Assembly: GCA_016647705.1 (NCBI GenBank)
Contig: CM028326.1
Location: 48,437,285-48,501,284 of the forward strand
DNA: 64,000 bases
From: Eucommia ulmoides
Lineage: Eukaryota > Streptophyta > Magnoliopsida > Garryales > Eucommiaceae
Direction: 5' to 3'
Of the stretch, positions 1 through 11,300 are shown piece by piece. Position numbers and translations under genes: made by a program. Positions within the stretch are counted from its first letter, which is position 1; each line of letters begins with the position of its first letter. Below the pieces are notes generated by a model. That model saw only the letters and a program-made list of their open reading frames with translations. It was not told where the DNA came from and did no database searches.

Positions 1-245
1 ACTGGCGCGTGCTTATCATGTGAACAAGGCTTCCGCCTTTTTAAAACAGATGGGACTAAATCAAAAAAAATTATCGCATATAAGACTTTTGACCAATTAG
101 AACTTAAATGGAGGACCTCTCACCAATTGTCCCTTAAAAAAAACTGAAAAGCCTGTTAAACTGAGCAAGCCAATGAATTCACTTAAAAGGTCTTCCTGAA
201 ATTAAGATACAAGATGAGGCAAGGAACATAGAAGAACGGTCATAC

Positions 246-1432
246 CTTCCCAAAAGCTTGCAGTCTTGGCTTTATGTCGGTCTCAATATCGTAAAAAATA
301 ACAGGTGGAAATAATAAAAGTATATTGCTCATGGATTCTTTGGGGATCCCTAAATTCCCAAAAAATCTCACCATCTGCATCATATGGGATTCTAGTGGTA
401 GCATAAGGAGACGCGGAAATGATTCAATGAGGTAGCGAAAAGAGGCATCTTTAGAAGCCAACATATCCATACCTCCACGCCTTGCTTGAATCTACATTAC
501 AGAAAATGAAAGCCATATACAGAGAACGTGAAAACATTTTGGGCTATTGTAATGAAGAATTACCCAAAATTTAAGGAGGCAGAGGCAGAGCAACCAACCT
601 TGTGAAAAAATGATAAGGTTTGTTGCAGATCCTCATCTATAGGTATTGATAGGTGCACCATCATACGGCGAGCATTTTTTCCGATAAACCTCTCGGCATC
701 ACTGTTAGGAAAGAAGATTTCCTTCACATATTTAACCTATAAGCACTAAGCAAACGCAAAGTAAGAAAGAAATCTAGTGCTCGTTTGTATGGCTTGTGTG
801 CGTGTGAGATCTGATATCCATCTGACCTTGCGAATAAGATGAGGAAGCGTATTGGAGGAAGAGAAAGAGCGAGCAACATGCATTGCAGTAGACAGAGTAA
901 GACCAACGCTCTCCAGGAAAGGAAGCATTCCCTTATCCCCTTTCTTCTTCGCCATCACATACATCTTCTTCTTCAATGTAGAAGGAGACGAACTCCCTGC
1001 TTTCGATTCTCCTTCTTCTTTACTGGTGCTCCACGAATCCCACAAGGAGAGCTCATCCAAGTCGCGGACGCTGTCAATCAACATCTGCAAATAATTGGGC
1101 GAATTCGAAGCGATTTGAATCGATTCCTCCAACGAGGCTCCATGCTCCTGAAGAATTGCAGATACAGCTTCTCTTGCATGTCTTCTCTCTTCGCTAACTT
1201 CACCTGTCGCACCACTGGTAGAAGAAGACTGCAATATATGGAGTTTCCGGCACAAGTCTCTGTGTAGAGGGATGGGATAGATTGCAGGAGCGGATTTGCA
1301 AACGTAATTGGAATTGGAAGGAGGGGGAAGTTTCGGATTTGGAAGAAGCTTGCATTTGCAGTGGATGCAAAAGATACGTTGCTTGTGGTGATAATTGGTA
1401 TGCCCTGGGAGTGGGATTAGATTGGAAGCCAT
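246..1432 (-). CDS. MTERF2: MTERF2-type organellar transcription termination factor, 5' three exons, partial
   Basis: Seen: exon 1 at 827-1432 (202 codons), exon 2 at 599-736 (46) and exon 3 at 246-491 (82), all in phase 0, with GT donors (AAG before each) and AG acceptors. They give 330 continuous residues without a stop. The start is the first ATG after an in-frame TAA at 1463-1465. Residues 1 to about 65 are rich in Pro, Asn, Ser and basic residues, like a chloroplast transit peptide. Residues about 97-125 (HGASLEESIQIASNSP onward) and exon 3 carry mTERF-type helices with the characteristic proline, e.g. FRYLIESFPRLL at 266-277 and ILLLFPPVIFYDIE. Known: plant mTERF proteins bind organellar nucleic acid and affect plastid or mitochondrial transcription and splicing. 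The multi-exon structure and the KNARRMMVHLSIPIDED and IQARRGG segments resemble the MTERF2/EMB2219 subgroup as I remember it. The remaining C-terminal exons lie left of the window; 1-245 is intron. The mTERF family call is near certain, the subgroup less so. Confidence 0.85.
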
Positions 1433-1570
1433 TGACAGCGAGAAGAACTCCTCAAAGTAAAATTAGAATGGAAAACGATCAAACTCCTCCAACGAAACAC
1501 AGTCCCAAGCCGGAGGCGTACACATCAGTAAGCTTTTGCATATTCACTTGACGAATGACGAGGGTGGTGC

Positions 1571-2238
1571 TTGGGATGCCCCAAAAAACACAACCATTGG
1601 GTAAGGAGACAAATCGAATCGAATGGTTAGAATTGAAATCGACTAAATGATTTTGATTTTGGTTCTAATTTTAAATTTAGCAATCGAAGTAATTTTGATT
1701 TTGATTTTGAGATAATAACCGTATAACCGAACTACGTAAACCGAACCGTATAACCGATATATATACACACACATAAATAAGAAATTTAGAATTTAATCTC
1801 TATATATTTTTTTTATAAGTTAACATTTTTACCCACTGACCCTAGTATAAATATATGGTTATTAGTAGGGTTCTCAAATCTCACTTTTCATATTTCCTCT
1901 TCATAATTAATCAGTTAATTTTGCAGAATTAAAAATTAATTGTATAAGAATTATTTGGTGACTATTTTTATATTTTAGTTATTTTTTTCATATATAAGAA
2001 ACAATTGTCTGAGATTTTGCGATTTTGGTTTTGATTTTGTTTTTTTACAAAATTTAAAAATCTTAAACAGTTTCGCGATTTTGTGATTTTGATTTTAATT
2101 TTGGATAAAATTAAATGATTCCGTTTTAAAACCGTTTAAAAGAAACTGGCGGTTTTAGTTTTGGTTTTATATATGTTTCATGGTTTTGGTTTTGGTTTTG
2201 TATAAAACCGAGTTGAACTCAAACTGCAAGCATCCCTA
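1571..2238. mobile_element. hAT-like non-autonomous DNA transposon (668 bp)
   Basis: The ends are imperfect terminal inverted repeats: TTGGGATGCCC on the left against TAGGGATGCTT read from the right. They are flanked by 8-bp direct repeats GGTGGTGC (1563-1570) and GGTGGTGT (2239-2246), 7 of 8 identical. An 8-bp duplication with a TAGGGATG-type end is typical of hAT elements. The interior has no ORF and is rich in GGTTTT/GATTTT subterminal motifs on the right arm. It sits 138 bp upstream of the MTERF2 start codon, so it has displaced the native promoter or become part of it. Confidence 0.75.
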
Positions 2239-2478
2239 GGTGGTGTTCTCCCAATGACTAGCAATCCAAAATATGTAATATTATCCTTCTTTAAAAAACC
2301 AAAATGTGTAATATTTTATTGTCAAATCAATAGAATTCTTAATAAATTAAAAAAAAAAAATGGCGTTTACCAAGCAATCTCAAAAAATATCAAAACTACC
2401 AATTAAATTCGCAATTTTTTCTATGAACCGAGTAGTCCTTATGCCATTTTTGTGACTAAAATGCCCTTATTTAATGTA

Positions 2479-3843
2479 TGGTGGCAGAGTATTACGTCAT
2501 CACTTTTACCGCAAGTGTACGAGTCAAGTTTTAGTATAGATGGGAAGGAGTAAGGGTTGTCGTATTCACAGGGATTGGTTGAGATTATTATCGAGTATCG
2601 TGATTGTCATAACCTAACTTTATTTAGGCAATAAAAATAAAGTTTATAATTAATTGATACTAATACTAAGTTAATTAAACTAACTATACTAATATTATAT
2701 TGAGATGTTTAGGGAAAAGATTGCTTAGGGATTAACTTTGTTTACAAAAATGTGTTTGGTCTCGTTTAGTTTACAATAACGGCATTCGACGTATCCGACA
2801 ATCTCTGTATCATAAACTCACTCACGCACATCTCCTAAGTGTAAGATGAGTGAATATACGACTTCGCGTCAACGAAAAAGTCTCCCTCAACGTCTTAATG
2901 ACACTAAGTCATATGAGTTTTGCCCCAACGTCATTGATTGCACACTTTCTAATTTCCTCCCGAGTTATTAGATCGTCACATTGTGTTTACCCTAATCCAA
3001 ATTCGGGGTTGTCTCTCCCAAGTATCAAACCCCGTATTCACTAATTATCTAAACAAGTATAATATTAAAGAATAATGGTAAACACAATCGAAATAGCGAA
3101 GAACAACCATTAACGAAACACAAACTTAAACAAACAATAATTTCATAAAATATATTAATCCCTAAATAAAATCTGTTTAACTCATGGCTAACCATTTATA
3201 CAATGAAAATCAAGTTAAATATGCTCAACAGCCTACCAAAGTTAAGAAAATAAAGAAAGAAACGGAAGAACTTAGCCATAGTCCGAAAATTTGCCGCTAA
3301 AACCGTCCAACGATCGCTTTTCTTTTATTGCAACGTGTTCTTCTCCTTCGGAATTGGTTGAGTACACCCCAAAACACTCTCAAAATATTAGGAACCCTAA
3401 AGGGTCTACTATGGCCGGGGGTTGAAAAAGGAGAGAAGAGAAGGGATTAAATAAGTAGCAAAATATCTAGAGTGACCACCACGGCGGTGGGTATCGGTTA
3501 AGCCATGGCCTCGGCGGTGGAATTAGGAACCATCCTATTCTTTCACCACCTCGGCGGTGGGATGTTAGTAACATTTTGGTCATTCTCTGCATTTTGACTA
3601 CCGCGGTGGTAGTTTGGACGCCGCGGCGGTGGACTGGTTTTCAAAATTTGCCCCCATGCTTATTTTTCCACCGTTCTTCTACTATTCTTGGTCCGATTTG
3701 ATCGTTTATGATCCATTTTCATACCTTTTAATCTCACACACCTGTTTTACACAAAAATACATAAAAACGTATTAAAACATAATAAACATACTAAAAAACT
3801 AACAAGTTCGGTTTGAAAATAGATAGGTAGATCACACTTATCA
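2479..3843 (-). mobile_element. Solo LTR A, Athila-type Ty3/Gypsy
   Basis: Read on the minus strand it begins TGATAAGTGTGATCTACC and ends with CTGCCACCA, matching the ends of the other Athila-type LTRs here (36306, 42921, 51481). Flanks are ATGTA (2474-2478) and ATGTG (3844-3848), a 5-bp target duplication with one mismatch. There is no internal region, PBS or PPT next to it, so it is a solo LTR left by LTR-LTR recombination. The short ORF inside it (2850-3044) is chance reading. Confidence 0.8.
3478..3640. repeat. Palindrome cluster in solo LTR A (CCGCGGCGG type)
   Basis: Five degenerate palindromes built on CCACC-GCGG-GGTGG are spaced 25-40 bp apart, for example CCTCGGCGGTGG and GCCGCGGCGGTGG. 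It lies at the same LTR position as the clusters in the other Athila-type LTRs. On the minus strand it precedes an AT-rich TATA-like stretch and a CT-rich run. Confidence 0.65.
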
Positions 3844-3848
3844 ATGTG

Positions 3849-4527
3849 TCACTCCATAACATCATGTAATCAACTCCTCCTAATGAAAAACTAATTTAGG
3901 TAATATGCGATCATAAAATATGCAACAAAAATACTTCTTTTAGTATCAATCCTAATGTGAAACAACAGGATTTTTACACATCAATTATGTGTAAATAATT
4001 ATATTTAAAATGAGATATCAATCACATTTTTTAAAGTTATTTATCATAATGAGTATGAATATTACATGTAATATTTATTATTTAGACCATGTTACATGTA
4101 ATATGTATTTATAATCGTATCTCTTAAAAATGTTAATGTGTTGAATGTAATATCTTAACTGACTCATATTTCACGTAAATATTACATGTGACATCTTATA
4201 ATTTGTGTGACACTAATGTTGAATGTAACATTCGATATTTGATATTAATTTTTTTTTAGTTCTAAATTGGGTTACATGTGGATGTTATATATAAAATTAA
4301 CTGATGTTATTCTGTGTGTCTCATGATTGTTGAATATAATATCCAATAAAATAAAAAAACTAAAAATATCTGGAAGTACCATGTTGAATGTAATATGAAT
4401 GTGAAAGCTGAAACTAATGAAAAAATAGTAAATTTGATCTCGTTTTGAAGATCTTATTTAGACAAATATGAATATATAATGAAATTGTGAAAAAAAAAAT
4501 TACTACAACAATAGTTATTTTAGTTTT
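3849..4527. other. AT-rich non-coding stretch with recurring TTGAATGTAATAT motif
   Basis: No gene is visible. The motif TGTTGAATGTAATAT or a close variant recurs at about 4132, 4220, 4329 and 4383 with irregular spacing, together with self-complementary TTACATGTAA segments. It may be the remains of an old tandem repeat or MITE, but I cannot define ends. Confidence 0.4.
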
Positions 4528-4627
4528 AATAAAATGATTTTGTTGAATATGAAAACTCTCAATTCCTATTATCTTGTAAAGAAATCAAAATAAAATGATT
4601 TGTTGAATATGGAAACTCTCAATTCCC
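4528..4627. repeat. Two-copy 60-bp tandem duplication
   Basis: A roughly 40-bp core containing TTGTTGAATATGAAAACTC starts at 4528 and again about 60 bp later with one indel and one substitution. It is non-coding. Confidence 0.6.
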
Positions 4628-6510
4628 GTAGATTTAGTAAGGGAAAATCTATCAATAAAAAATATGTGAATTTGAAGTTGGGGATTGCACCGTACATATA
4701 AAATGTGTTCTAAAAGTTCTTGGTTTATTATCAAATCAGTGGAATTAGTCGGTAATTTGGTGTCTAATTTGGGTCCTCCCTATAATTTTCCCTTAAAAAA
4801 ATTAATATAAACATTTTTACAGTGTATTATCTTTTAAAATGTGAACATAACACATCTTCTGTCATTTTCACAACCGATCATTTTTATAATACTTGAGATA
4901 TTTCTTTGCTTTTCAATTTAATTTTCCAAGATATTGTTCATCATATTTTATTAACAAAGATATTCTTGCAACATAATTTTTTTTTGTTGTTTATTTTATT
5001 TTTTATTTTCTACTATCTCTCTTATTTTATATTTTTGTTATTTTTATTATGTATTTTTATTTTATTTGGTTTAGTTTTTATTTTTGTTTCTTTGTATGGC
5101 ACTCGTAGAAAAATAAAATAGTTCAAAAATAATAATTTTAGAAAAATAAAATAAATACAAAAAAAAAAAAAGAACAAAAAAATTAATTTTTATCTTTTTT
5201 GTTTTTATTTTTAAACATACGTTTTCTTTTTGTTGTATTTATGATTTTCGTTTTCTAGTTTTTTTACTTTTAATTTTTTATTTTATATAAACACCATAAA
5301 TAAAAAATAAAATAAAAATAAACAATAGATTTTTATTGTTTAAACGTATATTAAGAATTTCTATAATAAATAAATCAAAGTAGGAGTTATATTAAAAAAT
5401 AAATAAAAAAAAATCAATCGTAGATAGTTTGTACATCGACAGTTAATTAAATACAATAATCATATCTTGTTACCTAGCGAAAATTACAGAAGATATATAT
5501 GAAAAAATGTTTTTTAAGGAAACTTGTAGACATCACATTATGTTCCGCTCATGTTAGTTTTCAAAAGTATTGCGTCTAAAGTGCAAATTCGGATAAATTT
5601 TAAATCAAGGTTTAGAGAGAACAAATTTTCGCCTTAGATTACATTTGATACTATAAAAAGATAAAAACATAAAAAATATAAAATTGTCAATTCGTTCGGT
5701 ATAAACAAAGATTTTGGGTCAATTTTAAATTTTTTAAAAGTTAATAGGAATTAAAATGATAATATTAAAGTAAATTTTATATGAATATCACTTTTATATG
5801 TTTAAATTAGTTTTTACACTTTAATTTAAGGAAATTTCACCAATTACATTTACTTCACATTTTGATCCCCAAAATTTTCGTTTATCGATTTTGTGTAATT
5901 AACAACTAAAAATATTTGTTTAAATTCTTGTTTAAAGTGTTAATTTCTTAAATCAAGTAATAAAACCTTGATTAGATAAATAGATGTTTAAGATACCAAG
6001 ATGACTAAGAGCACACGCTCCTACAAATTATATGATGAAGACTTAATGAATTTAAATTATAAGAACTCTCGTGCGAAGATTGTTGAAGGTTTGAATTTGA
6101 ATCTATTTTTTTCCATGTAATTTATCTAGTTAGTAAAATATAAATAATTATCGCATATACAAGTGAGTGCTGACTTAGTTGGGATAGTGATGGATTTGCT
6201 TACAACAAAAATATTATTATTCAATTTTAAATTACTACTTGAGTAATAGAAACCTAATATATTTGACTTGATTTTGCTTAGAAATTAACATTTTAATTTA
6301 CCTTTATTAAGTTCAAAAGTTTAAATAGAATGTGTATTTAAAATTGGGGTTTTTATTGTTTAGTTCTTCATAGAAAAAAAAAAAAATAACTTAGTCAAAA
6401 ACACTTCTCAAAGTTTTGTTATCACATCAACTTTTTTTCATCTTTCTTTAAAGTTCAATTCTCATAGATGCAGATTTGTGAACGGGTGGAATAAATTACC
6501 CCTTCTCTCA
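4628..6510. other. AT-rich low-complexity DNA, no gene recognised
   Basis: 4900-5400 is almost pure A/T with TTTTATTTT and AAATAAAA runs. The 71-residue reading frame at 4906-5121 is a translation of this low-complexity DNA. The rest is AT-rich without recognised coding sequence or element ends. Confidence 0.6.
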
Positions 6511-6539
6511 TTATCTATCCTCGTGGGCTTTACTAATCC

Positions 6540-6824
6540 ATCAATTATGGAAATAAATACTAACAAAAATAATTAATTTTACGAAACAAAATTGATTAAA
6601 TCCATGAAAATTATATCACTTATTTACATTCATTATTTTCATTTTGATATCCATATGAATTATTTTTGAGTAAAAACACTGCATCCACTACCCCAGCAAA
6701 TATGACTTATTCATTTATTTTAGTGAACATTCACTAAATCAATCCACTAACTCAACAAAGTATTACTTACTTGATGAATGTCCACTTAAACAATTTTATT
6801 AACAAACATTCATTTGTTTAAAAT
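6540..6824 (-). repeat. Left inverted arm of a foldback-like element
   Basis: This segment is, in reverse complement, the same unit found in tandem at 7635-8200. The shared landmarks are ATATCCATATGAATTA (reverse of GGATATC), CATGAAAATTATAT and GGAAATAAATACTAA. It holds a little more than one unit. Solo LTR 6830-7629 lies between it and the right arm. Confidence 0.55.
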
Positions 6825-6829
6825 ATATC

Positions 6830-7629
6830 TGATGATGGTATTTTTGGACACCTCTGAGTCAACACTTGGGATCTAACCACGTGTCTGTCCTTGTAGTGAC
6901 ATGGACACATTCCGAAATCTACAACATCACGCTGGAGCATACTCTGACTACGGCTTCTCCTTGGAATCTCATTTGCACCCAAGGATGAGCGAGGAGCCCT
7001 ACAGGGACGTGCCGCTCTAAGCTCTACGTTGTGCCCTGAACGATCAATTTTAGGGACTCAGCCGTTCACCTCAACCATCTCCCCTTTCCAACTTGTTTCT
7101 TTTCCAGGACTCTACTGATCTCCGCTCTCTTTCACCAGCTCACCACCGCAGGCCTGACAAAGGCTCGCAAACTTCACCAAATGGGCCCAAAAGCATAAGC
7201 CCAACGATTATCTCCTAAACACCACGAATTATCGGCTAAACACAGGGTTTCAACTGATTAACCGTATTTAGGCCCGACTAATCATCTCCAACTCCTACAT
7301 ATATCGAGGGTTGTGCATGTCCGAGGTACACTGGAATACATTTTACATTACGCGTGAGTTCATTTGTTTATTTCCTACATTACTGTACTTTTTCTCTCTG
7401 AGCACTGATTACCACACCAGAGGGGCTTCATTGGGATGAATCTTGGTCTGAGCCTTCTGTAGGTACACTCCTTAAGGAGTAAGATTCTGGACACAACATA
7501 TCAGTCCTCTCAGGACCCAGTACAACTCACCCAAAGAATTTTCAACCAACGACTCCACCTCAGCAAGAAGACCCACCCGTCATCCGATTGGACCATACTC
7601 AAGGTGAGTACCATTTTTATACACCAACA
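6830..7629 (+). mobile_element. Solo LTR, Ty3/Gypsy (Tat-like)
   Basis: It begins TGATGATGGTATT and ends ATACACCAACA, and is flanked by a perfect 5-bp duplication ATATC at 6825-6829 and 7630-7634. Length is 800 bp. A TATA-like CATATATCG near 7297 and a downstream U5-like segment (ACACCAGAGGGGCTTC) give the plus orientation. The latter resembles the same region of element B's LTR (about 11790). There is no internal region, so it is a solo LTR. It has higher GC than the AT-rich arms on both sides. Confidence 0.75.
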
Positions 7630-7634
7630 ATATC

Positions 7635-8200
7635 AATTATAGTTTGGAATTTTACAAAGACTTTTCATCCATTTGTAAACCATTTTTAGTCAAAGTTTAT
7701 ACTTAAAAATAATCAATATGGATATCAAAATGAAAAAAGATTAAAATGTAGATTAAAATAATATAATTTTCATGAATTTAATTTACTTTGAATAGTCACA
7801 AAATGAATTTGTTTGTTGCTGATTATTTTTATAACTAGTAAGTTATTAAGTCAGTGACGTTGATAATTTTTAATGAATGTTCCTTTTTATTTTTCTCACT
7901 AAATATAACTAATCTGCATATCAAAATAAAAGAAAATATTTATATTAGAATGATATAGTTTTCATGAATATAATCCACTTCAAACATTCACAAAAATGAG
8001 TTTATTTATTAGTATTTATTACCATAATTAGTAGTTATTAGAAAAGTGACATCTACTACTTTTAGAGAGTGTTCACTTTTATTTTTTCATTAAAAATAAT
8101 CAATGTGCATATCAAATGAAGAGTATAAATTTAAATTAAAATAATATAATTTTCATAAATTTAATTCAATGTTAACGATAATAAAATGAGTTTTTTGTTA
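7635..8200 (+). repeat. Right arm of foldback-like element: about three tandem units of about 190 bp
   Basis: Landmarks recur at about 7707, 7908 and 8095 (CAATATGGATATCAAAAT, CTGCATATCAAAATAA, CAATGTGCATATCAAAT), each followed by an ATATAATTTTCATGAAT segment. Spacing is 185-200 bp. The unit is inverted relative to the left arm at 6540-6824. Tandem subunits in long inverted arms are the classic foldback architecture, but I cannot define outer ends or a target duplication. Confidence 0.55.
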
Positions 8201-8220
8201 GTGGTTTTTTATGTGTCAAA

Positions 8221-10073
8221 TGTAGTATTTGGATTGATTGGTTAACTGACTGAGGAGAGATCGGTCGACCTATGGCATATACATGAACTCTCTGAATCAA
8301 TCAGTTAACAGATCATGGAGGATCGGTCGACCGATTATGGCCGAGAAATGGACTAGAGAGCATCCTGAATTGATCGATCAACCGATACATAGAAGATCAG
8401 TCGACCGACTGGAGAGTAATTTTGGCTTGGGCTACAACCTGAATTAATCAGTCGACTGGTGATGTTTGGTCGATCAACCGATGGTGCTGTTTCAGGATTG
8501 AAGGATTTCGTGGATTTGATCAAAAAGTAGCCGTTATTAGCCGTCTTATGGTTAAAATTTGAGCGATATCTTAGGGATTTGATATTATTTAAGATATATG
8601 GTTATTATTTTGATGTCTCTAAAGATATGGTTCATATATTTTAAATATTTCTCAAAATGGTACATTTAATTCTTTCTATCCTATCTATTTGAGATTGAGA
8701 AATATTTGAGGGACTAAATTGAATAATTTAAAAGCTATAATTAAATGAATTGAACCAGAATTGAGTCATATCAATATAAAGGGTCTATAAGAGCAATTAA
8801 GTGTCATGATATGTAGAAACTAGCTGTTGGAGAACCTGTTTCAAATCCTTATATATGGATCTGCGGTTTTTATTTTATTTGGAGAGATCCCAATCTATTG
8901 TTTTTTAATAGCTATTCAGTTCCTGAGTTTTCTGAAAGTTTTTATTCTAAAATTATACTGAGAGTATTGTGAGATTATCTTTGAGAAAAGTTCTTGAAGA
9001 AGTATGAGAAAATTGTTGCTGTCACTGATCTAAAATTTCATTGCGATTCAATTTTCAATCATTAGGTAGTATCCTGGTAAGATTGTTCCAAGCTTGAGCC
9101 TTTTATTGCTATTTGATATTATTATTTATTGCTTGGAATTTTAAATCTTTAAAATAGTTTTTAGAACTTAAATTGCTTAAAAATATTTTGAAACGATTTC
9201 TTGTGAAAACTGATTATGTGCTAAATTGTGTGCTACCCGTTTAATTTAGAGTCAGATTTTGAATTTCTCACTTTATTTCTATCATTAGTATTTATTGAAA
9301 CATTAATTAAGTTTAAATTAATCTAAGGTGGTAAAAGTTCCGAGTGGAAAAAACTTATCAGTTTCTTATAATTGGTGAGTTGTGTGCGAATTAGATATTA
9401 TTGGAAATATCTAATCAGAAGTAACTGAGTTTCAATCTATTCCGGTAAAGAGATTTAGATTTGATCTTTTCCTAAAGTATAAAAAGATTGGGTTACTCTT
9501 TTTCCATGAAAGGAGATAGACATGATTCTTCCTGATTAGAATTGAATTTGAGTGAATTGTAAAGGTTCCATCCTTACCTGAAAAAAAAAAATACTTGGAG
9601 TGATTGTAAGGTTTGATTTTTAGCCTAAGGTAAAAAAGACCTTAGCCTGTGAAAATATTAGGTTAGTCTTGAGCCTGGGAAAAAGATAAGATTATTTCTG
9701 AGCTTGTGAAAATGGATTGTAAAGGTTGATTATGAGTCTGCGAAAAGAATCAGTGTAAGGATTTAGTTTCTACTTGGGAAAAAAATCTTGAGATTAGTGG
9801 GTGCGACTCTCCATAGGGCTTGGAAGACTGAATTAGCCAAGAGTAGCTTAGTGAATTAATATAAATCTTGGTGTACTGCGTTTTACTTTATTTATTTCCA
9901 GTTGTTTCGGTGTGCACCTACTTTACATAACATATATCTGCTGCTATAAAGATAATAATTAATTTAGGATAAAATTAATTATTTGAATTTTCAAAGTATT
10001 ATAAGTTGATAATTTGTTTTAACTTTTATAACTACCTAATTCACCCCCTCTTGGGTAGATCACTGGGCCAACA
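8221..10073 (+). mobile_element. LTR of a Copia-type (SIRE-like) retrotransposon, probably solo
   Basis: It starts TGTAGTATTTGG and ends near ATTCACCCCCTCTTGGGTAG...GGCCAACA. The CACCCCCTCT block close to the 3' end is typical of long Copia LTRs of the SIRE/Maximus group. A run of glycine-codon-like spacers (GCCTGTGAAAA, GCCTGGGAAAA, GTCTGCGAAAA) at 9640-9750 is a degenerate internal repeat. A possible duplication is TCAAA (8216-8220) with ACAAA (10071-10075) if the LTR ends at 10070. No pol coding lies on either side. The boundaries are uncertain by a few bases. Confidence 0.6.
8240..8485. repeat. Palindrome cluster in Copia-like LTR (TCGGTCGACCGA type)
   Basis: About six degenerate palindromes around GTCGAC or GATC occur in 240 bp, for example ATCGGTCGACCGAT, ATCAGTCGACCGACT and GGTCGATCAACCGAT, separated by 25-45 bp. 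The layout is the same as the palindrome clusters of the Athila-type LTRs, but the core sequence and superfamily differ. Confidence 0.65.
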
Positions 10074-11018
10074 AATATGTCCTTAATAATTTGTAATTTT
10101 TATTAAATTTCTTAATCTGAATGTTACAATTTTAGACTTTTTACCCAATCATTTCAATAATTTACATAAAGTTACAAAAATATACATGTTAAGAGTCTTA
10201 AAAGTGTGTTTTCCATTTCAATATTGAACAATCATGATTTTTTTTTCATAGATTATTGATTAATTTTTTTTGGATATAGATCGATCTTTGTTATATACAT
10301 AGGGATTTTCTATTCTAAAATTTTCAAAAAGATTAGATTAACAAATTAGTATTTGTTAGTGAAATTTTCCTTTGGTAGTATCATTTAAATTATTTGATAA
10401 AAAAATAAAAACCATGTGTAGTTTGTTGGCGGGTGCCGGACTAATTGCAGCTCATTCCTCCAAACACCTTCGGTGACCAATGGGAGAAGTATGCGGTTGT
10501 GACCCTCATAGATTGTCGTTCACCTCTTGATCCCCATAATGTCGATGAGTTTTTGTCCCTATATCCTATTTACATATTTTATTTAGGGTGTTCATGGGCC
10601 GAAATTTAGCGAGCCCGTCTGGCTTGGACGGGCCTAACTAGGCTATGAACGAAATTTAACTCGAGCCTAGCCCAGCCGAAATCTTGGCCGTCTTGGAATT
10701 TGCCTAAAAATTGATTTAGCCCAGCCCAATGGGCTCAAATCATGATTGCGGTCCCTCAAATCTTATGGGTGGACACTAGCAGCACGCATGGGCCCATGAT
10801 TTTGTCGGAATTCATGATTCCCATAATTTAAAACCTGTCAGAAGCGAAATTATACATTTTTTTTTTTTATAGAATTTTACCATTCGACGATCATCAACAC
10901 CCACGACGTGAAGGGCGACGAAGGCCCGTGGGCCCTTGCAAAGAGAACCTACGCCTCCTTTGCAAGTGGCAAGTAAAACAACAAGCATTTCTCCGACATA
11001 ACCGAAATAAACTTCCTT
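10074..11018. other. Non-coding; AT-rich, then a GC-richer unrecognised segment
   Basis: 10074-10430 is AT-rich with nothing recognised. 10430-10580 and 10880-11018 are GC-richer and coding-like in composition, but carry stops in all frames. 10589-10760 contains TAGGGTGTTCATGGGCC and several GGCC/GGGC words like a hAT end, with no matching second end seen. Confidence 0.4.
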
Positions 11019-11300
11019 ATGACCAAAGCCATTGATAACTCTGGTTTGACTCCCTCATCTTCAATGAGAACCTCATTTATTTCAATTTTCGAGGAACTCA
11101 TTATCGATGATTCTCGCAAAATAGGTGTAGAGATTGGGTTTGAGGACTACGTGGGCTACGCATCGGTCCATAAGGTACGCCCATCGATGGCATTTTTGAC
11201 ACGATAAGGTCCAGGGAGTTGGATTATGCTCATGTTTATCCTTGGCCATTGTATTCCGGAGAGAAAATACATGAGTTGGTTGATGATATAAAAAGATTAC
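11019..11300 (+). pseudogene. Unrecognised gene fragment, two overlapping frames
   Basis: I do not recognise this. One frame (11019-11207) encodes 62 residues from MTKAIDNSG to a stop, including IGVEIGFEDYVGYASVHK. A second frame, entered near 11183, reads DTIRSRELDYAHVYPWPLY and GEKIHELVDDIKRL before running into the LTR of element B. The compositional bias and charged, non-repetitive residues look like real protein, and the change of frame looks like a one- or two-base frameshift. Element B's LTR begins immediately after, so B inserted into or next to it. It could be a captured exon or part of an older element. Confidence 0.3.

Noticed and set aside
839-1551. Plus-strand ORFs of 80-142 codons
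   Set aside because: They are antisense shadows of MTERF2 exon 1, which has splice sites and family motifs.
4906-5121. 71-residue Phe/Leu-rich ORF resembling membrane segments
   Set aside because: It is a translation of T-rich low-complexity DNA with no homologous features.
6163-6200. tRNA-like A box (TGACTTAGTTGG)
   Set aside because: No B box or tRNA fold follows within the expected distance and no SINE tail or duplication was seen.
10589-10760. hAT-like end TAGGGTGTTCATGGGCC
   Set aside because: No second terminus or 8-bp duplication was found, so I did not call an element.
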